Shown here piece after piece: positions 1 through 12,981 of a stretch of DNA of 64,000 bases. The notes under the pieces were generated by a model, which did no database searches, had not been told where the DNA came from, and worked only from the letters and a program-made list of their open reading frames with translations. The stretch covers positions 20,469,458 to 20,533,457 of the forward strand of contig NC_081146.1 in the NCBI RefSeq assembly GCF_958295425.1, read 5' to 3'. The translations under genes were made by a program, and so were the position numbers. The stretch comes from Solea solea (Eukaryota > Chordata > Actinopteri > Pleuronectiformes > Soleidae). Positions within the stretch are counted from its first letter, which is position 1; each line of letters begins with the position of its first letter.

Positions 1-1510
1 CTAGCAACCGCTCGTCATCCTAATTACATTTCTCTGCCACACAGCGATGCAGTAAATTCTTTGAAAAATATTTGACTCATTGTTGCTGAAGACATGGGTG
101 CTGAAGCAACCACAGAAAATGCCAGGTATCTAAGTTATCGCAACAGACTCTTAGCCTTTCTGCTAAATAAATAGGCGCCGCTGATTATTACGTTTCATGT
201 GTTTCGTCAGTTTATTCTTTTTTACAGTTTGCGGAGAATGAGTGAAGCTGCCCATTGCTTACTGACTTTTAGTGCCTGTGTTTGTGTGTGTGTTGGTCTG
301 AAATGCATTTGATTACTTCCTCCGGATCTGTATCTGGCAACAGTTCATGCAGGCTAGGGTTTATTTTAGGAAACGGGCTATATGAGCCACTGAGAAAGTT
401 TCATGAGCAGCCCCGCAGCAGCTATAGTAGCCATGCAGAGAAACACAGCTCAGCTTTCTCATCTCATTAGACAGGAGCTGCAACATGCCCTCATGGTGTG
501 GTGCCTCCATGTGGTGTTATCACTCAGTGGTTTTTAAGAACTGCTGCTCAGAGGGCTCACATTTTACATCTTTACATCTACAAAACTTTATATGGGAGGT
601 TGAAACTGGGGAAGAAGCAAGGGAATTATCACACAATTATGACAATGTCATTGTCACCAAACGGTTTACTGCCCAACTTCTCAAAATATAAATAAATAAT
701 ACCTTTCAGAAGCTACAGATTCAATGTAAAGAAGAAATTCTTCACGAAATGACCCCCAAAAAATGGGAATTATAAATGGATCATAACGAGTCTATTGGAG
801 GTGTGCATTTCCAGAACTGGCAGCTGATTTAGAGTCAGTTGTTTTGTATTAGGTACACCTTGATATACAGTAAGTAATGTGTAATACAACACAGTCTCGT
901 AATAAATTCTCCCTCATGGAGATTACACTGTCCACATTTTGGTGAAGTTGTCTCAGAGAAGTGTTGATTCAACAGCTCTGTCTGCTCGCTGTGGTACACT
1001 TTTACTTGATCTCTTATTTGCAGAACACCAAATCAGTCTCAGTGTGTCATTTGTGGTATTAAACAGATGATAGATAACTCCTGTGGGCATTTGCGCCAGC
1101 CAGCTGGCAATGTCAGCTCTTTCATACAGATTTACACAGCAAATGCAGACTGGTGAGTTGTGAGCCTTTTAGCATCCCATAGTTACTCACCGTGTCACCA
1201 ACTCACAGCAATGCAGCAATACAACTCAGCCTGAGTCTCCTTTCAGTAAATGTGTTGTGATTTAAGAGGCTTTAAAGGGTGGGATTTTGTGTGGGACAGA
1301 AGAACTGGGAGCACATTATATCATTCCACTCACTGACTGAATCCATAAAATCCTAATTTGGTCCTAAATGAAGACACCTGAGGCAGGTACTGTAACTATA
1401 CTGGGCAATGGTTATAACCTCAGGCCGCTACCATCCTATAACTGTGCTAGGTGGGGGGATATGTAGAAGCAAAGCATGATACAGATGGAGGAAAATACTT
1501 TCCTAGAGTT
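1..1510. other. Non-coding stretch, nothing recognised
   Basis: AT-rich unique-looking DNA. Open frames at about 282-695 are short, overlap in different frames and lack recognisable motifs, so I treat them as chance. A T-rich microsatellite-like patch (GTGTGTGTGTG near 280) is the only simple repeat. No RNA gene or mobile element was recognised. Confidence 0.5.
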
Positions 1511-1600
1511 GATTACCTCAATCGCTAATTCTAGGTCTTCTTCAATACAACCTGGTGCCTATTTTTTTAATTATGGTCCCATTTGGACATGTTTTGGGTC
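1511..1600 (+). repeat. Fragment of a dispersed teleost repeat (same family as 31.86 kb and 34.57 kb)
   Basis: This segment matches the 3' half of the two better copies near 31.86 and 34.57 kb. Shared landmarks in order are CTCAATCGCTA, TTCTAGGTCTTCTTCAATA and TTATGGTCCCATTT. The CTCF-like CACCAGGGGG core at the 5' side of the other copies is absent, so this is a truncated copy. The family resembles a repeat common in fish genomes whose superfamily I cannot name with confidence. The homology is seen by eye only. Confidence 0.55.
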
Positions 1601-1664
1601 GTGTGCACTGTGATTAGCAGAAACAGTAGGTACATGGTTACTTCTGTTTAAAAACCAATGTTAT

Positions 1665-1810
1665 GGCCTGCTCCGACACACCTGGTTCAAATAGATGGGT
1701 CGTTATCAGGCTTCTGCAGTGCTTCACTGATGAGCTGACCATAAATAAGCAAGAACACATCTAAAACATGCAGGGCAGTGGGTCCCCAGGACCAGGATTG
1801 AGAAGCCCTG
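1665..1810 (+). mobile_element. Small palindromic MITE-like DNA element
   Basis: The segment runs from GGCCTGCTCCGACACACCTG through TATCAGGCTTCTGCAGTGCT to AAAACATGCAGGGCAGTGG, GGACCAGGATTGAGAAGCCC. This order matches a short non-autonomous element I know from many teleost genomes, in which the left 'CTGCTCC..ACACACCTG' arm is mirrored on the right side of intact copies. Here the right mirror (CAGGTGTG..GGAGCAG) has decayed or been deleted. It has no coding capacity. Confidence 0.6.
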
Positions 1811-4320
1811 CAGGTCTAAAGTGTATTTAGGACCTGTCCAAAATGAAATTGAACCCTCAAAAAACATGCTGCATCCTGATAATGTGCCCTTTAAGTGGAT
1901 TCATTATCCATTGCCCCATGATAGAAGTGCACACCATTGTGCACGGGTAGTCAGGAGACCTGACAGAGCCCAAATAGTAATATTAACACAATACTACAGG
2001 CTACAAGATATTACTATAACTGTTATTTTACACATTTGTTGCCTATAAGATTATATTCACCTTTGTGTGACACCATTTTTTTTTCTATTCTGGAGAGTAT
2101 TGTATTTTGTTGATGTGATGAAACAGCGTTTGTTCATTTTCAATAAATATATATCTATAGCTGTGAGTGTTGCATTGTCTGTATTGTTGTTTATTGTTTC
2201 AACATAATCCTGCAGGGACAGTGAATTTAAATTAGCCTGGTAGCTAAACTCTGTCCTGACAGTTTTGTTGTGCTTGGTCTCTTTTAAATAAGCTAATAAA
2301 CCAAATTAAACTGAGCTATTCCAAATCATAAGATAATGTAAGGCCTGTGCCAAACACATTTTACATTATCTGGCTCGGATGCTCTCCACTCAATGGGCAC
2401 CAGTGCTGTGAAAACAGGTGATTCAGCGGAGCACTGCACTAATCTGAATAAGTGGCACTTAATGCTGAATGGTGGTGTTACATAAGACTTCAAACCTCCA
2501 GAGGTTTGCAACCCATGGGGCTACAAACAGCACTTCATAATGCAGCAGTACTGGGGTCCTGAAAACTGTTGTGACACGGCCAAAAACTACCGGGTTGTGT
2601 CCGTCGTTCCGAATGAACACTTCCTGTTGTAATTCACTGCCACTCACTAATCAGTGTTTCAGTTAATAATCAGGAAATGAACTAGCATTATATTTGAACT
2701 GTATTATGTCAGCACTTGTTATGAGCCGGTACGTATTCAATTTAATTTACCATTATGCAAAAACGTACAACAGCATCCGTGCTGTTCTGATTCTATTAAC
2801 CGTTTATTTGCTTATTGATGTGGCTGCTTATTTGTTTGCATTCACATGAACGTGTATGATTTATATTGTTGGATGAATATTAGATTCACACCCGCTACGA
2901 CTTTGTACCAGAAATCCTGTACTGAAAATGTAAAGTATAGCTATATTTTTTTATCATATTTGTATTTGATATTGGCTCATGAGCCCCACATATTTTCTTT
3001 ACACTGTTCACATTTTAATTTTCAATTCAGCAAAACTAAGGTAAAAATAACATTTTGGAATTTCAGACTGGGACAGTATCATGGGTCAATTTTTTGCAAA
3101 CCAGTGAGCCGCATTCACCTCCACGTCACTCGAATCTCATAGCACATGGCCTATGGCCTAACAGAGAGGAAACATGTTGCTACATGCACAGTCGCACATA
3201 CGTGAAAACGGTTTAGTTTTTTACTGATTTGAATGATGCAGAAATAATGTTGCAGTAAAAGGCATGATTTAGAGAAGATACGTCAAGATCATTGTAATGT
3301 CTAATTCCTCTATTTGTAAAAGGTAAATCACACATAAGCTGTTAAGTGTTGCAGAACTTTTTAGCCGAGTATCCGGTTCAATAGAGGATTGGGAATCTGG
3401 GTGTAGATACAGAAGAATGCCTGTGGAGCTGATCTTACAGTTAAGCTGTAATAACCTTCCCAGTTTTGAAATTAATAATGTGCAAATGGCGTCACTAGAG
3501 GAATTAACAGTGAAAAAAAAAATCAATAGGTGTCTTCCTGTTGGGAACTTGGAAAATACCTTCTGAGTGAAGAAAGGCAAAGTTCTTCAGTCAGTAAATC
3601 ACCAGATGATCAGTCCTATTACCACACATGTATATTGAAAGTGGAGCAGGGTAACTGACCGATTGACTGACTCATCCAACATTACATAATTTAAATATCA
3701 TAACAAAAACAATCCATAGATCCATGCAAACCCAATGGATCTGGACATTTCCATGAGAGAGAGAGAGAGAGACATTACTCCTGTGACAATTTAGAGGGAC
3801 GCATTGCATAATTACTCAGTGAATCCACACACAATTGATGAGTGCGGCAGATAATAACATAGTAGTGAGTGACTGAATAAACTGTAAAGGTTTAAGAATC
3901 CATAAGGCATCGTATATCAGTTTCTGGGGGATTGTTTTATTACTTTGTGTTTGCATGAGTGTTACTTCTGGATATAAAGCGCTTTGATATAGTATCTGTT
4001 GCAACTAGGGAGGATGGTGATGAAAAGTGAGCAAGTTGTGACTCATTATATGCTGTAACGTGGTTGTCACATTGACATGATTGAACTGCGTTGTGAATAG
4101 AAATAGACACACAGCCTCTATTTCCAGGCCTTTTGATCGGGTCGTCCTCACACCTCTCATAATCTGCAGCCAGGCAAAGACAAGACGCCTCATAAAACCT
4201 GCCGGACGTGCACAAGGCTGGATAAAAGAAGACATCCCTACAGGTCCTCAATCAATACTGCAGGCATCAATATTCACCACATGACTGCTCTAATGCCAGC
4301 CTCCAGTTAACTAACGGTCT
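1811..4320. other. Non-coding stretch, simple repeats only
   Basis: No gene recognised. It holds a (GA)n run at 3755-3772, AATAAATATATATC-type AT-rich tracts near 2143 and short open frames on both strands that look like chance. Nothing indicates exons. Confidence 0.5.
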
Positions 4321-4370
4321 TGTGCATGTGTGTGTGCATGTGTGTGTGTGTGGGGGGGGGGGGGGGGGTG
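4321..4370 (+). repeat. (TG)n microsatellite ending in a 17-G run
   Basis: A TG-rich stretch is followed directly by 17 consecutive G residues at 4352-4368. The uninterrupted G run could form intermolecular or slipped G-quadruplex structures and is a likely site of assembly length error. Confidence 0.9.
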
Positions 4371-7300
4371 GCCATCATGAAGACCAAAATAGAGCAAGGT
4401 ATAGGATGTACACTCAATATGGTATTGATTTCATTGTTGCTCTTTTCTCATGTCTGCAGCTAGTTTAATTGGGTCTACCACAATGAAGACAGAAGACACG
4501 GCAAAGTCGGTCTGGACATACCCTTCAAGTTACTTCGCTCTCATAAAAACTGCCATTACTCTTTGATTTTACCCAATTGTCCTTGGGCTATGTCACTCAC
4601 AAATAAAACAACGACGATAGGAATCAATTCACTTGTGTCACGCTGAACTTGTGACACTTAAAACTTGGGAAAATGACAATAAAAAAAAATGTTGAATTCC
4701 AAAAAAAGCAAGCACATATGCAAAACTCAGTGTGTCAGTTTTTAATGATGGTTTCCTTTAAGGAACAAAAGACAGTTCCCGACAGTGGCCAATGGACAAC
4801 CATTCTGTTATGAGATTAGGAGCAAGTCCTTCTAATTGGAGGTCAAATCAATTCTGCAGAGTGGCAAGTGCTGGTGCAATGGGTGTCACCTATGATGTGT
4901 CTTAATTAAAATGCTAGTGGCCAAACCAACTAAGTCACCGAGTAAATAAAAAGTGAATAGTGTGGTGTGATAATTAAAGCTCCACTGGGTAAGTTCTCTA
5001 CCCCACCACCCACCGGGAATTATGATAATTACAAAAACACAGCCGGTGTCTCCACATGACGTATTACTAGGTGATTATCCCACTTAAAGTGTTGGACTTC
5101 CATTTTAAACAGGAGAAACCACCTCTGAAACTTTTTCCGCGCGTCTTAGCCTTTTCAGCCATGCTTGTCCACTTCCTGTGCACAGCATGGGAATGTCGCC
5201 AAGAGACTTGGGAACACAATACCAAGAAACACACACAGACAGAGTTGTGTTGCACTGATAGGCGTAAGCAGCACTGTGTGAACTCATTTAGCATTGATTT
5301 CAGTGTAACAGACATGTGTTCAAATAATTCTTGGCTATACAGGTTGACATCCAACCGGTTGCAAGATAGAAAGCTCACTGTGTCATCCAGTTGTACAGGA
5401 CAAGTACATTTGCATCATGTAGAAATTTCCTTTCATGCAAAAAGACATAACGGATGAAAAATGCAGATGAGGAAAAACAAAAATAGTGTTGTTTTTTTTA
5501 CAGAGGCCCGCAAAACACTTTAAGTCACATTTCACACACTGTCTGATGACCTTATCAGGGGGAGTGAAATTTTCAGAGTAGGGCACTTATGGACAAAAAC
5601 AACAATGGCGAGACTTGACAGACTTTGACAAGCCTGTTGTGCAGCCTGTGCAGCCTCGAGGTGAGAGAAATGTTTAAAGACAAGGAAGATTTCAACAACT
5701 GAGCTCCAGTATCCCCACAGGCCAGAAGTAAAAACAGACCTGATGCAACATGATTACACAATGACATAACACAGTTTATTTCTCAGCCAAGACGGAATCG
5801 TGAAAAAGAAAGCAAAGAGCTTAAAATATTGGCTTTGATTTGAAATAATTGCATTTTCCTTAAATTTTCTTAACTGAGTTGAAAATGATGATCAATGTTT
5901 TTTTTTTTTTTTTTATTTCTATTCCATTATTCAATGTAAAGTTTTAAAGTTAGAAAAATAACCATTTTAATTTCCTTTGGTTAAAATAAAGGATTAAGAG
6001 AATGTGATCTTGCATGGTATGACTAATTAAAGGTATTATTACATTACCGATACTGATTATTGATTAATAATTCCATCATAACCTTGCATTGTAATGTAAA
6101 CCAAGTGATCCGAAAGAGAGAAAAGAGAGGGGGGGTTTCAGAGATGGAGAGATGCCTCAGGTCATCTGTCACATTTGAAGAGGATGCCTCTGTCAATGCT
6201 TTACTGGTGCTCCTCCCAACTACCAAAAAAAGCATCTTTATTACTTTTGCTTTAAGTGAACAACGACTGACCCTGAACAGCGTAAAGGACTGCCTCGGGT
6301 GTGATGTGTCAACATTAAAATGCTCACAAGGAATCTTAATGTCAGTGTAAAAGTCACTATCCTCCAGCAGAAATAGAAACAGTAAATCAGAGAGCAGGAG
6401 CAGCGAAAAGAAAAGATAACCAAAAAAAAGGTGGTGGAGAGAATGCCAGCCACTTTAAAAAGAGATAACAGTACCTTGGTAAAACAAGCGATTCTGTGCA
6501 GTCGTTCCAGTTTTTTTTTTTTTTTTTGCTCATTGTCAGGGTGAGCAGTGTTAGCAGGTAACAGATGGCAGCCACATCGTGGCACACACTCTCTCAGATG
6601 ACTCTTCATTACCTTTAAACAAGTGTCAGGCAAATCCTGCAATGTTATGCTAATAAGACTTCTTGAATCCAAGGCCTGTAGCTCACACATATGGACACAC
6701 AGACTCCTCGTGTCGTTATAACATTAGGAGGAGAGACTTTTTGCCCTCATAGACACATTTGAGAGGAATCCACTCTTCTTCTTCTTCTTCTTTTTATTCA
6801 CAGCACTTTCACTTCTCTCACCTCACCAACAACCCATGTTAACTCACTGACTACACACAATATACCAATAGATGTGTTTTACCTTGAAAATGATTGATTA
6901 GCTTGTTTACATTGACGCTAATCATTGACATGATGATGTAATTAAAATACTCCTTTTATGTTCCTGTTTTCATGTCACAGACCATAGTCTAATACTTGCA
7001 TACACTGTATCCTCCAGAGATGAATGTTCTGATGTTAAACCGATTAAAGCTTGAGTCCATATATGTTTCAGAATCAACTTATGTGAGATATGTTGAAATG
7101 TCTAAAAAAAAAAGCAACTACTATGACGCGGCCGTGTAATGAGCATTCCTTGATCACCTTAACCATAAGGTCATACTCAGAATATGGATGTGGAGTATTC
7201 AGATTATGGTCACGTTATGTAGACATGCAAATGTCTTAATCAGTTCATCACAGCAGTAGACGTATATGTAGATGTGGGTCATAATGAGATCATGCTCATG

Positions 7301-7785
7301 TAGGACAGGAATACAAATGTAGTCGACCCCAATGTAACCATAATAATAATAGGAACAATGTCACATGTAAAGTTAGGTCAAAGGTTTGGTTACTGTACAA
7401 ATATTTGACATCCCTTACACCTTGTTGTGAGACACAAGGGAGGGACCCAGATAAATAAATGAAAATCAGAAACCAGAGATCAGTCGAATGAGGGAATCAG
7501 AATGAAAGACAGATGATGGAAATCCAAACTTCCACAAACTCAGAAGTCACCATTTGGTCAACATGTCACTCAAAAGTTGGAGACAAGATGGCAACTCTGA
7601 ACATCAAATATTGAAAAAAGAAATCTTGATTCCTATCGAGTCACTTCTTAGGTCAACGTACACATATCTATTAAAGTATTGAAATATGCAGTGTTCCGGT
7701 GAAGCCCTGATACTGTACGTTCTATTTCAGGGATAAAGGAGCCTACAAGACACTGATATGGTCAAGGAGTTATCGGAAGCTGAAA
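4371..7785. other. Non-coding stretch
   Basis: No gene recognised. Contains a poly-T run (about 5898-5914), a TTC repeat at about 6771-6791, poly-T at 6511-6527 and AT-rich DNA. Around 4957-5060 a segment with TTAAAGCTCCACTGGGTAAGTT resembles the end of a fish DNA-transposon relic, but I cannot delimit it. Open frames (for example 6241-6690 minus) run through simple sequence and look random. Confidence 0.45.
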
Positions 7786-7818
7786 CAGCAGCAGCAGCGG
7801 CAGCAGCGGCAGCAGCAG
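7786..7818 (+). repeat. (CAG/CGG)n trinucleotide repeat
   Basis: Eleven triplets, mostly CAG with two CGG interruptions. In a coding exon this would give glutamine (or serine/alanine in other frames), but flanking stops and lack of splice context argue for non-coding DNA. Confidence 0.85.
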
Positions 7819-10800
7819 TGACAGTGGACTTCTATATTCAATGAAGAGTCATGCTCTATCAATGCCTATTTCAGCTAACACTAAGTGTAAACCAATTTCA
7901 ACATTAAAACTGACATATATTATCAAACCAAATCATGCACCTTATTATTGGCATTGACCTTTCAGACCCTGTATTACTGGCAGCTCATTTTCTCTTCCCT
8001 TTCTCCCATTAAGTCAGTTTTTTTTTTTTTTTTCAACCCTTTACTTTTCAGAGTGCCCTCTCTCCATATGTATAAGCCTAAATCCCATCGCAGTAGTTAC
8101 ACGAGGACTGGGACAGTGTTTCTAAATGTTCAGAGGAGGAAGAAGGAAAGAAGATGAAGAGAGATATCTTGCGGTAATGACAATGGAGAATGGTAAGAGG
8201 GAAGGGTGATAAGAGAGGCTTTTGCATATGCTTTTCCTCTTGAGCCTTTTCTTCTCAGAGTCGTTGCATCTCCTTTGTTGCACTGTCTGGATTATAGACA
8301 CCGATTAGACCATGGCTCTCAATTCCCACAGCAGTTTAAAGGCAAAAGAGGAGATCAGAAACCCACTTTGTCACCCACACACCCACTCTTTCTTTCCATT
8401 CCAAGCCTACAGACATTATCTCAGTTAAGAGTCTACAGGTCAAAGACTCATTTCTGCACCGGAGCTCTTAATGTTACCTGGTATCCATTATGGAGCGAAA
8501 GGAAGAGATTGGTGATAATTAGACTTATGGGGGGCATTTTAACAGAACATGTAATGGTTTTTATGGGAGAGGTGAGTGACAGTGTAGTATCAGTATGTAA
8601 AGGTTCCAGTGATTGCAAACTCCCCAGGCCTGTGAGGGGAAAAAAAGAACTTTTTTTGTACAGAAATAACAAAATTAGCAGGAGGCCATTTCTACAACAC
8701 CATTCTGACTCAGCTCAAACTGAAGGGCATCTGGATGTCAAGCTCCTATTTTTTTTTTTTTATATATATATAATTGAAGAACTTTGTCTGGGTTGGTGAA
8801 TCTGTTAAGTTAGTGATTGGGGATCAATTTAACCACTGCATCCAGTAGGAAGCAGAGAATGAGGAGTCAGAGACGATGCGCTTCCCCATGCAATAGTAAC
8901 AAAATAAACCATCTGTCAGACTGCTTACACTGGAGAGTGGAGTTGGCCATTACAACAACATATATGGCCCCCTTCCCACTGGTCAAAAACTTCAGAACAT
9001 CTGCCTTTTCAGTTGGAATGGATACAATCAGCATTTACTCCTCTGGCTAAAATGACTCTGCAGTAGACACAGAGTCTCATCAGCTCTGTCTCCAGTTGGC
9101 AGATATTCTGGTAAACATGCTTATTTCTTGTACTGCTTTGTGATGGCAATGCAGATGACGACTCCGCACCTTATCCCGCGTGACGTTGTGTTGCTCACCA
9201 GTCAAGCAACATCACTTAGAGGAGTTTAGAAGAGGAAGTAAAAGATATATAGATAGTCTCCTCTGTCGCGTGTTGAGCTTTTCTTTTCCACTGCCTTGTT
9301 TTCTCACGTGACTGTTGTATTAAGCCACATATGAGCCTCTCTGCCACATTCAAACTGGTAATACAGTATTATTATTAATAATCTAACTTCTGTTCCCTTT
9401 ATTAATTCAAGCTATTTCTAGAGCTTTCAACCACCATGAAAGACCACGACAATAGATTGAGAGTTTTTATTGCCTTATAAAGTCATCCCTAAATGATTGG
9501 ATGAGATTTTGTAGCCCTACGGTTCACACAGAGGAACAATTATTTTGTGGTGTTTCTTTTGTTCAAGACAATAATAATTCTGAGATACATCACCTCCTCT
9601 AACAACTGCAGTGATCACAGTTTAATCAAAATGAACAACAATGGCACACAACTCAAGACAAAAATACAAATAGTACAAAACAATGTGTATAATTTGTATG
9701 ATTTAAGGAAATCTTAACTTACCCCTACATTCTGGCAATACAATATAATGCACCATATATTTGGTTTTTGGGTACTTGCCTGTTTGTTTTTTTTCTTGCT
9801 GCATGTGCAAACATGTTTTGGTTCTAACTAGAACTATTTGTGAAAATACAACAGCGAGGGATCAAAGAACAATGAGAACATGGGCCACAGCCAGGAGAGA
9901 AACCTCAGCTTGGTCTGAGGACAAACTCGCATCCTGATCTCCCCACAAATTGATCATTAAAAGGTCCCTCTTCCTCTAAACCCAGCTTCTCACCCTTAAA
10001 TTAGATCTGCCCGGCAGAGAACAGCAATGAGACTATATGTTGCACTAATGTCAACACTGGTGGCCGCCGCCTCCTCCCCCACAAACAGTTTAAGGGTCAA
10101 CAGAGGCCGGCTGTAACTCCATCAAACTAAGGAATGGATAGCTTAGTGTCTGCAGCCTGACACCTGCATCATGTAAAGTGGCCCTGGAGGCCTGGCCGAG
10201 GAGCGGGGATAGGCAAGACAGAGGAAGACAACCTGGCAAGCATAGAAATGAGAGTACTGATAATATGAACTGAAAGCAAAAGCAGACAAAAAAGGCACAT
10301 AGAAGGGTAAATAAATGTGCAGTTGACACATATCCAGTTAATAACTTCCCATGAATAACCTCAAACCCTTAAGCGAGCGCAGAACACGTCACCGGAACAA
10401 GGAAAACCATAAATCTCATGGACCTTTTGCAAGACATTTTGATGTATCTACCACAGCAGGAAAAAAAAAAGGACAGATGTAAATAATACAATGAATCATG
10501 GCTGTATTACATTTAGGTGCTTCAGGGATCTGATGTTATGCTGACTGGATCTCAGTCACATGCTCGTAGTTTTATATCAAATATTTTAATGATTTGGGTT
10601 TTTTCTTCAGCTACACACGTTTTCTTTTTTTTAGGAAAAAGCATAAAACTACTGACTGGAAAAAGAGTGAAACTGTAGTTTTTTATTTATTTTAGTACAA
10701 CGTTCTGTTGCTGATGGAATTAGTCCTGTGGACACCAGATTTATTATGTACAGCAGCCCACTCAGTGACCTTTTTTCACACCAGCCTCTGGCTCTAATCT

Positions 10801-11174
10801 GAGACTATTTGAGAAATTACTGTACACTAACTGCAGCAATACATTGAACACCCACTGCTTAATCAGCCTGGCTGTGCCAGCAGACACTGCAGCATTCACA
10901 CCAGTGATCCGCTGTACTTGGCTAAAGTTTGGCCTAAAGCTGTGTGTCTTTTCCAGACAGAGACGGGAGGAAAAAAACAAACCCTCTTCAGACGGACACT
11001 GACCCTGGAAATAACACTGTTTTATATTTTTGTCTCCTTCTTTTCTGTCCCCGGCTACAAATCGAGCACAAGTAATTTGATTTAGCCATGGGCATTTGCC
11101 ATCGATTGTCTGGCCTGCAGGACGCTACGGTCAAGTGTTTGTCCAAACAGCCAGAGACTAAAAACAGAATACTA
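7819..11174. other. Non-coding stretch
   Basis: No gene recognised. A 197-codon open frame at 8206-8799 (+) ends in poly-phenylalanine encoded by poly-T and has no domain or compositional sign of selection. The T-run and (TA)n at 8750-8772 are simple sequence. No RNA gene or clear transposon was seen. Confidence 0.45.
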
Positions 11175-11194
11175 GTGTGTGTGTGTGTGTGTGT
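11175..11194 (+). repeat. (GT)10 microsatellite
   Basis: Ten uninterrupted GT units, followed by GA-rich sequence to about 11270. Confidence 0.9.
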
Positions 11195-12912
11195 AAGAGA
11201 CAGAGAGACAGATGGAGAGCGAATGCATGGAGAGCCTCTCTCTCTCTAAGACAGAGAGAAGATGGTCAACAATGTCAAGATTAACGAAATCACAGATGTG
11301 CAGTTATCTGTGGAGAGCAAAGAGACAAAGTTTCAAAACAAACTCTTGTTGTGAAGCCTCAACTGACAACTGGAAATTCAGGCGTCACCTGCAGGCAGAC
11401 ACATACTGCTGCTGAAGAAGAGCTGGAACTAGAAATCGAGACCGTAATGGGCCATTTTCACAGTCACAGTCACTTTGACAGGATTTAGCTGGAAATACAC
11501 AGGTGTTTACTGATCATGTTAATAATAATGATGGCTCTGTTCAGTTCACATAAGTCAGGAAAGAGTGAGATTAAACCGGCAAGCACTCTGAAACTGGGCA
11601 ATTCCATTTCTTGGGAAAATGTTGATTGGACAGGTTGTGTGTAATAACCTGTTAATGTCTCACACATAGAACACGACCATGTTCACAGCTCTCTAGCACA
11701 TATTGTTATAGTATAGTTGCATTGTCACTTGGGAAAACGGCACTGATCCATGAAGAGATGCAGTTTTTTTCCTTTTCCTGCTTGGGTTGGAAAGAATGAG
11801 CGCAGCGGAGCTGGCATGAGCAGCGATACTCAGAGCCAACAAGTGGTCCCACTGACTGATGGTTGAGAAGATCAGTGTACACTAACGCTGCTCAATTAAA
11901 TCAAATTACACACACCCACTGCCACCTCACACTCGACCAGGCAGATAAAAGAAGGTCAAAGACTTTGCAGACTTCCTTCACCTCCTCTCTCCTAACACCT
12001 TCATCTTCTTTAACTGTGAGCCAGTGATGTAGAGCCGACCCTGAGCCCTGAGCCTGCCGCTCATATGTGACATCAAGGTGAACTCCTGCCTGCTCCGCCA
12101 GGAATACTGGGCCTATTAAAAGAGAAAAGAGCCGAGGGCCAAACCATCTGTTTCCTTTTTTAGCCCATCGTCCTCCAGAGGTTCAGCTTACAAAGCAAGA
12201 AGTGCGGAGAGAGAGAGAGAGTAAGACAGAGGAGGAAACTGAGAAAGATGATAGATACAGACAGAGGAAAGAACATAGTGTTGTGATTTCCACATTGAGC
12301 CGCTCCCTTGTCTGAACTTCATGGCACCACCAAGGTAAAATGTTCAAAGAAAGACATGCATTGAAGGCGCTGGTATTTGCACCCAGTCACTTATGTATGA
12401 CCCACAATTTACCTTTGTCTTTTTTACCCTTAGAATACTGTGAATAGAAATATGTAGTAGGCATAAGAAAAAAAGTGTTCATTCTGGAAAAGCTGCCCTA
12501 TTTTAAAGTTTCCTGTGCTCATCCGAGAGACTGTTGAACCTCATGTGAAATAGCAGTTATTTAGCATTGTAGGTCTGCCCTGCCCACAATGCAGGGAATG
12601 GCAGAAGCTGATTTCATTGTTATTATTACTATAATTCTTTCAACTTTAATAGAGCTTTGGATGTCACGTAACTCTGTCCCTATGGACCGCCATGCCGGCA
12701 GCCTACGATGCAGCACCCGTCAGTTCACTGCGCACTTTAAATCCATGGAGATCGAGCGATATATCGCAAAAATGAACAGCCAGAATATATCTAATCCTTA
12801 GTCCTTAGTCTATAGAGGTGAACAGTGTTACCTTGGATGTATGACGTCAGTTACCGGAGCTCTATAGGGCAACAGACAAAGATTAGATTTTTTATGTCCT
12901 GGTGTATTGTTA
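11195..12912. other. Non-coding stretch
   Basis: GA-rich flank, then unique DNA. The part from about 11930 to 12200 is less AT-rich and somewhat like a conserved non-coding block, but no exon or RNA is evident. Confidence 0.4.
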
Positions 12913-12981
12913 TGTTATTATGTGACTGTTCACATAATAACAGTCACCTTTTCAGGTGCTGAACCTGAAAAGGCTCAGCAC
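12913..12981. other. Chain of four overlapping perfect inverted repeats
   Basis: Four perfect stems are read directly. (1) TGTTATTATGTGA at 12913-12925 pairs with 12930-12942, loop CTGT. (2) GTGACTGT at 12922-12929 pairs with 12940-12947. (3) CCTTTTCAGGT at 12947-12957 pairs with 12963-12973, loop GCTGA. (4) GTGCTGA at 12956-12962 pairs with 12975-12981. Stems 1 and 2, and 3 and 4, are mutually exclusive folds. No known RNA family is recognised. Serial template-switch mutation could generate such a pattern, as could a structured transcript. Confidence 0.85.

Noticed and set aside
2846..3142. 98-codon frame rich in aromatic residues
   Set aside because: Composition follows AT-rich DNA; no homology seen.
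5071..5457. Opposing 128- and 103-codon frames
   Set aside because: Two overlapping frames on opposite strands reflect low stop density, not genes.
6241..6690. 149-codon minus-strand open frame
   Set aside because: Cysteine- and lysine-rich stretches come from simple sequence; no family resemblance.
8206..8799. 197-codon plus-strand open frame
   Set aside because: Ends in phenylalanine encoded by a poly-T run, with no motif or splice signal support.
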